From Guillardia theta CCMP2712 (Eukaryota > Cryptophyceae > Pyrenomonadales > Geminigeraceae), in contig NW_005434418.1 in assembly GCF_000315625.1 (NCBI RefSeq), positions 21,928 to 48,085 of the forward strand: 26,158 nucleotides of DNA. Reading direction: 5' to 3'. Position 1 is the first letter of the stretch, and each line of letters opens with the position of its first letter. The translations under genes were made by a program, and so were the position numbers. Of this stretch, positions 17,602 to 25,977 are shown one piece after another. The notes under the pieces were generated by a model. That model was given only the letters and a program-made list of their open reading frames with translations. It had not been told where the DNA came from and searched no databases.

Positions 17602-18121
17602 ATGGATCACGCAGTGTGTAGACCATCAAGCCCTTCCCTCTCTCATCTATTCACACACATCAAAAGTTTCTCATACCCTACAAGTACAAATCTTATCCCC
17701 TCCGCATCCCATCCAAAAGGTAGCACACCACTATCACCACCTCCACCTCCTCCCATCCTCCGTCTCTCCTCATCCTCGCCCTCGCCCATACGATTGCTAT
17801 GCTCTGACTCCCGCGTGTCTGTCCTGACTCGCGCTGCTGTCCGGGTCTTGAAAGCTTCCATGCGTCGTCTCTGCGCAGGCTCCTCCTTGGTCGATTCGGA
17901 CTTGTTGCTGGATCGCAGGCATGGCATGGTTTGCTGGTGCTTGGGCAAGCTGCTGGAGAGTCGGGCACCTGACCGTCGACGGTGTGTGCGAGGCTTGGGG
18001 CGGATGAGGGGAGGTAGTTGTAGCCAGTGATGAGGTTGTCGGGAGTTGAGACGACGGCTGGAGAAGCGTTGCAGCCGAAGTAGGAGAGGAAGACGGGGAG
18101 GGGAGTGATAGGAGAGGTCAT
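17602..18121 (-). repeat. Outer arm (right) of nested inverted duplication
   Basis: Inverted partner of 14311-14830, with equal length and no gaps. The 190 bp nearest the centre (17602-17791) are identical to the left arm. Confidence 0.95.
17643..18121 (-). CDS. Family ORF copy A' (inverted partner of A)
   Basis: Reads from the ATG at 18121 on the - strand. It encodes the same MTSPITPLPVFLSYFGCN core with DNLITGYNYLPSS in place of DNLVT. The ATG frame runs to 17693, and the alternative downstream frame (SESTKEEPAQRRRMEAF) runs to 17643. In the second half, differences from copy A are mostly synonymous or conservative only in the downstream frame, as described for copy A. Unlike copy A, the ATG frame extends upstream through a polyproline stretch encoded by the GGA/TCC tract at 18182-18217; I take the ATG at 18121 because the arm homology and family core begin there. 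Function unknown. Confidence 0.45.
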
Positions 18122-18181
18122 AGGTAGCGATGGAGTTTGGCTAACGGTAGGCTGGGAGCCAATGGATGAGGAGCCCGAACG

Positions 18182-18217
18182 AGGAGGAGGAGGAGGAGGA
18201 GGAGGAGGAGGAGGAGA
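18182..18217. repeat. (AGG)n microsatellite
   Basis: About eleven AGG/GAG triplets just outside the right outer arm, followed by GGTGGT and GGAGGA. The left arm has a CT-rich but different sequence at the corresponding place (14215-14305). Confidence 0.9.
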
Positions 18218-18317
18218 TGGTGGTGGTGGAGGAGGGTGTGAAGTTGAGGGAGTGGCCGAGAGAAGAGGGGGTTTTGTGAGTTGGGAGGCCGAAACCTCGT
18301 CGGTTCGACAGTCAATA

Positions 18318-18360
18318 CAAAAACTCACCCCTACCACCCACCCCACATACCCCTGACTTC
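18318..18360 (+). repeat. Short C-rich motif run at the right edge of the palindrome
   Basis: CACCCCTACCACCCACCCCACATACCCC mirrors the G-rich run at 14125-14155 on the left edge, so the inverted duplication is bounded on both sides by the same C-rich word facing outward. It is followed by a GC-rich island. Confidence 0.7.
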
Positions 18361-19060
18361 TCCCTATGGAACAAGGGGTAATCACGGACTCACCCGCCGA
18401 AGGTGACAATGTAGTTACACCTGGCTTGTCAGCTGCTGACGGGGCCTTACAGCATAAAGATGCGTCCCATGGTCAGCAGGGGCCACTGGGCCAGTTTACT
18501 ACCAGATAAATGAGAGATACACGAGATTGGTCACGATCTGATATGAGTTCAGCCTGCCAGTTATTATTATCAGTACCGCCCATGTGCTAGTCACGAGTCG
18601 GCCTAGGTTCACGTACCCTCGGCTCCCGGGTCACCGGGTCCACTGGCCGTCGCCGCAGTCAGAACTACCCCGGTCCTTCTACTACCGTACTTGGCCGCAG
18701 CGTGACTCAAACGTGACCCAGTGACCGACCGCCGGGCCCGGGTTGCTGATGAGTTAACTCCGGGTGAACCGTGACGGTGCGTAACGTGGCAGTGTCGGCC
18801 CGTCACGGGGCGTTGAACCGTGGACTGGGAACAGGCCCAACTTCGCGGCCTCCGAACCCTCGGGGCCTAGCAGGCTGGCTGTGGGTCTGCCGCCGATGTG
18901 ACTGGGTCCGAATCTGAATACACCGTGACTACTGTTCTGCTACTCGTCTACTGTTACGGTCAACTGAGGCTTCCGCGGCGCGGAGATCGAACTTGGAACC
19001 GTTGAACTGAATTCGAACAAGTTTATCTACAGGGTTTCTAGTACTTCTACATCGACGTCT
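18361..19060. other. GC-rich island with nine GTGAC/GTCAC words
   Basis: No gene. From about 18590 the DNA is GC-rich and holds nine GTGAC or GTCAC pentamers by eye (such as GCGTGACTCAAACGTGACCC near 18700). GGTTCACGTACC and GCTCCCGGGTCACCGGGTCC are also present. It resembles 13311-13820 and 23285-23830 in composition but not by clear alignment. Confidence 0.55.
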
Positions 19061-19065
19061 TCCTC

Positions 19066-19108
19066 GCAAGACTATCACTATCTGATCACTATCACTATCA
19101 CTATCACA
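19066..19108. repeat. (CTATCA)n microsatellite
   Basis: About six CTATCA hexamers, slightly interrupted, end just downstream of the stop codon of the bZIP gene. They would be transcribed as GTGATA repeats if the 3' UTR reaches that far. Confidence 0.85.
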
Positions 19109-19111
19109 GTC

Positions 19112-21708
19112 TCAGGCTCCCGAAAGGGAGATGGAGTTGGGGAAGAGAGGATGGAGGTTGAAAGAAGAGCACTGGACCTCGACCAGCGGCGAAAGCTGCT
19201 TTGGCAAGTACTCGGCAAAGCTCTGCACGAGAGGTAAGAGAAAGAAAGGAAAGGAAAGCGGGTAGCAGGTGGGGAGAGGAAGTAAGACCGGTCAGGAGGT
19301 GAGGAGGTGAGGAGGGGGTATCATGAGCTGTACGCCACCTGAGAGTCGAGGATGTTTCTAGGAAGAATCATTGAGAGAGCTGAAGAAAGCTTGCCGTCCT
19401 CCTTGGAGGCGATGTGCTCCGTCCGAAGCTCGTCAGCTGTACCATTCCTTACAGGAGACAGCGGCTTGCTCTGTTGAGATGTTCAGTGTGCAGAAATGAA
19501 GACAAATGAAGGAATAGGGAGAGGACGAGGAGACCGCAGAATGGAGGACAGAAAAGGGGGCATGAGACAACGGGAAGCAGGGATAGATCTGACCTGCTTG
19601 CGGATGAGTCGGGCACTTACGCTCATGTCATTTGCAGGCTTGTCCGCGATGAGCAGCTGAGCCTCGGGGCAGAGCACGTTGAAGTCGCTGCGGAAGCTGC
19701 CTGCTGCCTTGCTCTTGAGCAGCTCTCTGAGCGCGTTGGAGGAGGGAGAGCCCGGGAGTGGCATGGTGCGGTAGCGCGTGGGGACAGCATCGATGCTCTT
19801 AGTCAGTGCGTTGGAGGTAGCGAAGGTGAACTCGGCATCAACATGAACCTGCGAGTGAAAGAGTGAGGGAGGAAACTTTCGGCGAGGAAAGAGGAGGGAT
19901 GATGAAACACGGGAAGGTCAGGGAGAGGGAGGAGGCAAGGAGTTCGAAAGAGGGAGGAGGTCCAGCGCAAGTTGGAAGGAGGAAGAAGGAATGACCTCAT
20001 CCTTGTCTTTGACGAACTCTTCGTTCAACTCCTTGAACTCAGCGAGGTATCGACGCCTCACGCTCTCGATGTCTGACAGGAAGTCGCAGTTTGACAACAC
20101 CTGGGGGCAAGTGAGTGAAGGTGTGTGGACCTGGAGGAACGACGATGACAGGAGCAGAAGCAGGAGCGAGACATTGAGGAGGGGAGGACAAGACCAGCCA
20201 ACAAGCTCGAGAAAGCATTTCGAACACAATCCAACGAGACAAGATCCATTCATGCCACACTGTCCACCTGCACGTTCTTACCTCCATGTCAGCAAGCTTG
20301 TAACACAGGCGTGAGAACAAGGATGCGGGGGCGTGGATCTGCCCGACGAGATGGTCGAGCAGTGTGACGATCAGGAGCTGCTTCTTGTCCAGGGTGTACG
20401 CGTTCCTCGTGTCCTCATCTGGAGCCACAGACAGGAGTACACGTCCTCCTTTCCGTCCTGCCCAATCTCACGTCACCATAGCACAGCTCGCGCACAAAAG
20501 CTCGCGCACCATGATCGCTGTCGGGGTAGGGGATGCCTGAGAACTCGACAGCTGACGAGCGAGGCACGTAGAGCTGAGGGAGGCGCTCCTGCGGTTCTCG
20601 TCAGACGATTCGATATTAACGCCCTCTCCTCCTCCTCCTCCTCCTCCTGCTCCTGCTCCTTCTCCTCCTCCTCCTCCTCCTCCTCCTCCTGCCTCTCTAT
20701 CAGTCTCTACCTGCACGATGTCGACAGAGGAGAAGCACATGCCAGCAATGAGAACAACTGCCAGGGCAATCGACCCCTTGGAAGTCTTGGAGCTTGCGGC
20801 TTGTATGGGCTTGACTGTCAGGGGAGTCGCCGGCAGAGTTGAGGTTTGTGCTGGAGTGGGAGGAAGTCGACCCTGACCCATCAGCTGCTTCTTGAGGAAA
20901 GCGTTCTCTTCAATCAGATGCTCCATCCTGAGCGTCAGGGCCGCCCGCTCCTTCTCCAGCTGCTGCACCTGATCCCACGGTCACCCTCCAGCAACAGGCG
21001 TCAGCTCTTCCTAACCTGCATCTCCAGGGCCTCGAGGTGGTTCTTCTTCCTCTGCCTAGAGAGCTGTGCGGACTCCCTGTTCTTGATCAGCCTCTTCTGC
21101 TTCTTGAGCAGCTTCTGCTCATCGGGGGTCAAGCTGCTCGGATCTCTTCCTCCCAGCGTCGCCAGGATCTCGTTGGCCTGATTGACCTCTGCTGTGGTGG
21201 GCTCAGGCCTCTTCAGGAGGGCAGGCAACCTCTCGGGCTCTTTGCGCTTCTTGCTGCCATTGAGGTTGTACACGTAGGGCTGAGGCTGCATCGGAAGGGA
21301 CGTCGGCGCTGGTCGTTCATGTGCAGCCAGGCTGGTGCTCGCGCTGCTGGGTGCAGGCGCTGGTGCTGCTGGTTTCTCAGCTCCCTTGCTCTCCTCCGCC
21401 GCTGGTGACTCGTTCCCTTCCATGGAGTCAGAAAGAGAGATGGTAGTCTGGAGCCAGGCAGCCTCTTGCGGAGACTCTGCCTCCTCGCTGATGCACTGGG
21501 GAGCAGGTTTCGTCTCGTCGTAGAGGAGGAAGTCTTCATCGCAGGGAGTGAAGTCTTCGGGCGACTGGTAGATCTGGTGCAGATAGTTCAGCTCGAAGTC
21601 CCCGAGCTCCGACGTCCCAGAGCTGTCGGGCTCTGGCGAGGGCCTTGCGCCCTTCTCTGCATCTCCCGCCTCGAAGCTCGTGGTCAAGTCCACGCTCCAG
21701 TCGGTCAT
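19112..21708 (-). CDS. Membrane-tethered bZIP transcription factor (ATF6/bZIP28-like layout)
   Basis: Eight exons, all in frame: 21708-21016, 20968-20711, 20588-20477, 20418-20282, 20100-19996, 19848-19621, 19470-19339 and 19222-19112. They encode about 591 residues, from ATG 21708 to TGA 19114-19112. Residues 1-200 are acidic (DFELNYLHQIYQSPEDF), like an activation domain. Residues 202-222 are a bZIP basic region, KKQKRLIKNRESAQLSRQRKK, with the invariant Asn-x7-Arg (N210, R218). The zipper continues into exon 2 (QQLEKERAALTLRMEHLIEE). A single hydrophobic segment follows at about 296-312 (SIALAVVLIAGMCFSS). The roughly 275 residues after it would be lumenal and match no family I know. In ATF6 and plant bZIP17/28 this layout means an ER-anchored factor released by S1P/S2P cleavage; that role is inference here. 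The lumenal side has an RxxL word (RRYL), weak support for S1P. Confidence 0.9.
20625..20690 (-). repeat. (GGA)n tract inside a bZIP intron
   Basis: A CTC/CTG-type repeat on the + strand, GGA-rich on the sense strand, lies within the 20589-20710 intron that separates the transmembrane exon from the lumenal exons. Confidence 0.9.
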
Positions 21709-22170
21709 GACCTGAGAGAGTGGCGGTCAGAACAAGCCAACATGCTGCGGTGAGGTAGGCTAGTCCACCAGCCTCAGTTCTTCCTGTTTGTCCTGTATGT
21801 ATACCCTTCCTCCCCCTCCCATCCACACACCCTTCCTTTCAACCACGCTCCAAATATCAATCTCCTGCATTTTTTCAGGTGGGGATTCTGCAGCGCAATG
21901 CCTGCTTGTGTGCTAGTGCTGCCGCCACACTCAAGACGCCACGGCCGTCGTTAGCAAATCTCACTGTGCACTGTAATCAGTCTCCTCCAGTTTCTCCTCT
22001 ATCCTCCTTCACCCTCATCCTGTCTTCCACACTGTTGTTCGATGTCTCCTTTTCCTTCCTCTTCCCATCTCCTTTCCCTCCCCTCCCCCCCCCTCCTCTC
22101 TGCTGACCCATCCCACAAACGCTCCCGCCATACTGCTGATCCAAAAACAAATACCGTCCAATTTGGACTC
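21709..22170. other. 5' flank of the bZIP gene
   Basis: The ATG at 21708 lies 3 nt after an acceptor-like CTCTCTCAG on the - strand, so an untranslated 5' exon further right is possible. A + strand frame at 21879-22106 follows an acceptor-like TTTTTTCAG but has no recognisable product. 21990-22100 is CT-rich. No promoter element is convincing. Confidence 0.4.
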
Positions 22171-22330
22171 TACCAGACTACCCCTACCCTTGATTTCAGT
22201 CCCTTGCTAGCTGAGCACCCCACTTGCTGCCCACCCCCCACCTGTTCACTTGAGGGGACATTTTGACCCAATACTACCCCTGCAGTTTCCACAATCAACT
22301 TCCACATGAGGGTAGGGTCTTCCAGTTTTT
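22171..22330 (+). repeat. C-rich motif array, left half of a strand-switching pair
   Basis: CTACCCCTACCC, GCACCCCAC, GCCCACCCCCC and CTACCCC recur on the + strand up to about 22290. Beyond about 22360 the same words appear only on the opposite strand. The switch point falls in 22320-22360. No coding evidence. Confidence 0.7.
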
Positions 22331-22362
22331 AACTTTTAAGAGTCCATCCAGTGCTTATAAAG

Positions 22363-22936
22363 TGGGGAGGGTAGGGTAGTATCAGAGCTCTCAGAAGTTG
22401 AATCATGGGGGGTGGTAGTATATGAGGTGTAGGGACGCGGACAAGGTGTAGCGCTCTAACGACTAGTGGGGGTGGTGTAATAAAAATCATCACGGGTGGG
22501 GTACACATGTATGGAATGTCGGGATCCGAGTGGGTAGGGGTGGTCACCAAATGGGGAGTGGACCTGAAGTTGAGAGGGCGGTCAGGATAACCAAAGCCAA
22601 CCGATTCTGAAGTGTGGGTGGGGTAGTAGTATCGAAGACTATGACCACCCGTACATTTTAGACATACAAGGACGGTGCAGGGAAAATGCAGGGGGTACTG
22701 GGTGGCTTTCCATGTCCATTTATTCTTGAAGGGCAGAGCCAGGTGATCGACAGAAACCAAGGGGGTGGGTATGGATCCTAGACTTAATGCTACATAGACC
22801 GGTTATCTAGACCAACAAGTGAGAGTAAATCAATGGTGGGGTACTACTTTGTCGGAGGAACTAGAACAGGGGTAGGAAACATCAACATCTGTGTGAGTCA
22901 AAGGGGGTGGGGTTGTCCCTAAGGGTGGGGTGGTAG
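22363..22936 (-). repeat. G-rich (strand-flipped) motif array
   Basis: GGGTAGGGTAGTA, GGGGTGGTAGTA, GGGTGGGGTA and GGGTAGGGGTGG recur about every 25-45 bp. This is the complement of the word in the 2774, 13018 and 22171 arrays. Spacers between words are not repeated. A 143-codon - strand frame (22760-22329) is Pro/Thr/His-rich and follows from the word composition, so I do not call it a gene. Confidence 0.75.
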
Positions 22937-23284
22937 TTCTCTTTTTTCCACCCATGTTCGATTTGAGTTCGATTTGTTCTCCTGCACGAGACTGTGGTAA
23001 AGACGCAGCACGTAAAAGGTATTTTAAAAAATAGAATGACAACAAAGATAGAGGCTTTCACGATTTTTACATTATTTTAATATCTATATGTGTATTTACT
23101 CGGGTTGTTTTTCTGAAATTAATCCTTTCTGAATTTTATAAATTACTTTTGATATAAATGGTTTTATATCTTGTGCAAGCAAAGGTGTCTCGTACCCATT
23201 CCAGCTGGTCCCAACCGAGAGGAATCGAAAAGTTTGGTTTTCATCCAATAAACCTATTTTACTTCACCACAAATTCGGCACTGC
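22937..23284. other. AT-rich block
   Basis: Strongly AT-rich (such as TTTACATTATTTTAATATC near 23065), with no C-rich or G-rich words and no ORF. A similar AT-rich block lies inside the first array at 2880-3050. Confidence 0.5.
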
Positions 23285-23830
23285 ACTCGTAGCAGCATTT
23301 CGACGGACTCGGTCTTGCCACGGCCGCCGGTGACTCCGGCCCGGGCGGCCCGGCGGCTCCCGCGGCGGGCCGAGGCGATAGTCACGGTACCCGGTACTGC
23401 GGAGCGCGCCGGGCCGTTGACGGTTTGACAACTTAGTAGGCCAGCGGCGCGCCGCCCCGGACGGTCCGGCCCCCGGGCTGCCCGGCGGCCTGTCCGACGG
23501 CCTGCCAGGGCATAGGTAGGCTGAGCCTGTAGTAGCCGGCAGTGTGCCTCAGAACCGTACCGTACCGTACCTCGGTGGGTCGGCTCGGCACGGCCGCCCG
23601 TGACGCCGTGACCGGACGGTCACTTACCGGGCCGCCGTACCTGACTGGGGAACTTTGGAACTCGGAACTCGGCGCCGGGGTCGGACTCCGGAGCAGGCTC
23701 AGAGCCGCCACGGTGCCACCACAGGCCGGCGGCCCGCCCCGGCGCGCGGGGGGGGCGGGGGGGGGTTGGGAAGGCGAGGCCCGGAAGTTCGGAACTTAAC
23801 GGCGCCCGGGGCGGCCGGGCCACTCAGCGG
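23285..23830. other. GC-rich island
   Basis: Very GC- and CpG-rich, with GTACCGTACCGTACC (23553-23568), five GTGAC/GTCAC words and a G run at 23748-23766. The boundaries with the AT-rich block on the left and the C-rich array on the right are sharp. Long open frames exist in all phases, as expected at this GC content; none is recognisable. Confidence 0.6.
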
Positions 23831-23904
23831 CCATCGATCGGATCTCAAGATCTTGTCGGTACGCCCTGTGTCCAAATTGAGGCGGACTGCATTTCCATTA
23901 TCCA

Positions 23905-24035
23905 CCCCTACCCCCCCAAACATGGTAGGATAACCCCCTTCTTTGGTCCACCACACTTTTGCTTTGATCCACCCCTACCCCTCAGAAATCATCACAAATT
24001 GTGGGTGGTGGAAGGTTCGACTACCCTACCCAGGA
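23905..24035 (+). repeat. C-rich motif array, left half of second strand-switching pair
   Basis: CCACCCCTACCCCCCC, CCACCCCTACCCCTC and CTACCCTACCC occur on the + strand, and the strand flips near 24050. Confidence 0.7.
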
Positions 24036-24079
24036 AATAAAAATGTACCTTTGAAAGTGTGTGTAGGATTTCATACCAC

Positions 24080-24300
24080 CGGGGGTGGATGAAATTTTAT
24101 GTAGTACCGGTGATATGTTGGACAAGGCAAGATAGGGGGGAAATTGGTGGTGGGGGTGTAGAGTATAGTCCAGGAATGAGGGGTGGGGTAGTATTCTCAA
24201 GGGGTAGGTACACATTGAGGTGGGTGCTAGCGAGTTCTAAAGGAGGAGGAGGGGTAGATGGAGGAGGGGTAGTTTTTGGAGACAGGTGGGGGTAGGGTGA
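24080..24300 (-). repeat. G-rich motif array, right half of second strand-switching pair
   Basis: GGGGGTGGATG, GGTGGTGGGGGTG, GGGGTGGGGTAG, GGGGTAGG and GGTGGGGGTAGGG occur at 20-40 bp spacing. Together with 23905-24035 this forms a C-to-G inverted arrangement. Confidence 0.7.
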
Positions 24301-24857
24301 GGAGTCCATTTGGGACAAGATGGTATAAATTTTCTCAGTAGGGGAGGGAGCGGGGGGAAGCGAAGGAGACGAGGAACAGCAGAAAGAAGAGGAGCAGGAG
24401 GAGCAGGAGGAACGACATGCAGAAAGTAAGAGATGCTCAAGACGTGGGAAGAATGACATAGTAGACAGACCGAAGGTCGGGGGAGATCGGTCAGGATAGG
24501 AAAGAGGGAAAGCTGTACCAAATAGTCGAGTGGAGGAGGAGGAGGAGGAGGAGGGGAGCATGAAAATCTAGAAGTAATCGGTGAGGTGGCCTTGAATCTT
24601 AAGGGACAAAAGGGAGGGAAGTGGAGAAAAGAGACTGGAGCTTTCATTCCGTCGAATCCCATCGTTTTGACATTGTTTTGCTCTACCAGGACCCAGCCGT
24701 GGTGGTCGCAAAGTGATAGGTCGATGCCTCTTTTGTCTTGCTATTCAGATCTCCGATCTCGTCCTGCCCGTCTCCTCCTCCTTCCCCTCTCTGCCTTGAC
24801 CGCCCAGCAAGAGCTGTAAAACCCAAGTCAATTCCTGCGCCACTCGCAGCGCAAGAC
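24301..24857. other. Purine-rich gap and 5' region of the signal-peptide gene
   Basis: 24330-24560 is GA-rich with a GGA run at 24533-24553. Open - strand frames here are Pro/Ser/Leu low complexity and not credible. 24660-24857 is normal-composition DNA leading to the ATG at 24858 and probably holds the promoter; no TATA box is clear. Confidence 0.4.
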
Positions 24858-25123
24858 ATGAGATTCGTTTTGATCGCCGTCCTCGCATTCCATCTGCTCC
24901 TGTCCTGTTCCTCCAGTATCATCTCCTCTCCAGAGGCTCGCCGGCCGTCGCTCCTGCATGCTGCGGGTCGGGGTCTGGAAGAAGCTTCCCGCCAAGCAGC
25001 TTCCCGCCCGAGGAGGAGGCAGCAGAAGAGGTGGAAGTGGGTACTAATAGGCGCCGAGCAGGAGGATGTGTTCTCAATCACTCTAAGAGAGGTTCAAGGA
25101 GCGGCAGCAGGAGCAGCTGGAGC

Positions 25124-25154
<31 letters not shown>

Positions 25155-25977
25155 TGCACGGAGACGAGGAAGGTAGCAGGGTTCGAGCTGAGGGATACTA
25201 TGAGGGAGGGCTGGACGCGATGCCTGACGGCAACTTCCTGCTCCGGGAGAGAAGTGGTCTTGTCCTCGGGACGGCAGATAAACGTCACGGCGTTCGAGCG
25301 CTTCGTGGAAGAGGAGCTGGAGGTAGGAGAGGAGGAGGAGAAGGGGAGGAGAGAGAAGTGGGAAGGGAGAATTTTTTGTGAAGTAGGGTGGGAGGAGGAA
25401 GGGCGGTTGAGGTGGAGAAAGGAGGAGGCAGAGAAGGAGGAGGGAGGAGGGAGGAGCTTGCTGATGATGCTGATGGCAGGGGAAGGAGGGGCACCTGATT
25501 GTGTTGGTTGACACTACCTCGAACTTGCTGAGCTTGAGCGCTGAGATCAAGAGAAGAATCGTGAAGCTTTTGTGCGATCCTTCAAGCATGGTGAGGGGAG
25601 GAGGAGGAGGCAGTGGCAGTGTTGGGGGATGGGGGTGGAGCTGGAGGATGGAGGAGAATGGGACGAGATAGGGGAAGGGGAGGGGGCAAGGGAGCCTGTG
25701 CAGGAGCAGGAGCAGGGAGAACAGAGAAAGGGCAGTGGGGTTGGAGGTAGGAGGAGGAGGAGGAGGAGCAGCAGCAGCAGCATGAGCAGGAGGGGAGAGA
25801 AGAACTGACGATACTTTGAGCAGGTTGTCGCCTGCCTTACAGAGGACTCAACGAGGATGCTGGTGTCTTGCGAGGAACTGGACGCGCAATGCGTCCTGGT
25901 CGCTCAGTCTCCCACCATGTTCAGCTCTCTCGCCCAGTTCTCCCTCCTTCAGGAGGAGACCATGGAGTGGAGCAAAG
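24858..25977 (+). CDS. Signal-peptide protein, 5' exons only; unrecognised
   Basis: Three exons, 24858-25322, 25480-25590 and 25824-25977, join in frame and give 243 residues. The third ends at a phase-1 donor and the gene runs off the window. The ATG at 24858 is chosen because it begins MRFVLIAVLAFHLLLSCSSS, a typical ER signal peptide: Arg at 2, a hydrophobic core from about 3 to 15, then small residues. A basic stretch (RPRRRQQKRWK, 50-60) and an Ala/Gly repeat (81-99, from GCA/GGA triplets) follow. Exon 2 encodes GKEGHLIVLVDTTSNLL and exon 3 contains six dispersed hydrophobic and Cys-bearing strands (VVACLTEDSTRMLVSCEEL). The product enters the secretory route; in an alga with a complex plastid, plastid targeting is also possible, but the Phe usual at that cleavage site is not seen. 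No family is recognised. Confidence 0.75.
25084..25156 (+). repeat. GCA/GGA triplet expansion within the coding exon
   Basis: GCAGGAGCAGGAGCAGGA-type repeats encode the Ala-Gly run in the signal-peptide protein. All interruptions keep the reading frame. Confidence 0.85.

Noticed and set aside
22329-22760. 143-codon - strand frame
   Set aside because: The residues follow the repeated ACCCC word (Pro/Thr/His). No splice sites or conserved core support it.
24097-24662. Overlapping Pro/Ser/Leu-rich - strand frames
   Set aside because: Translation of GA/CT-rich DNA and of the motif array, with no globular segment.
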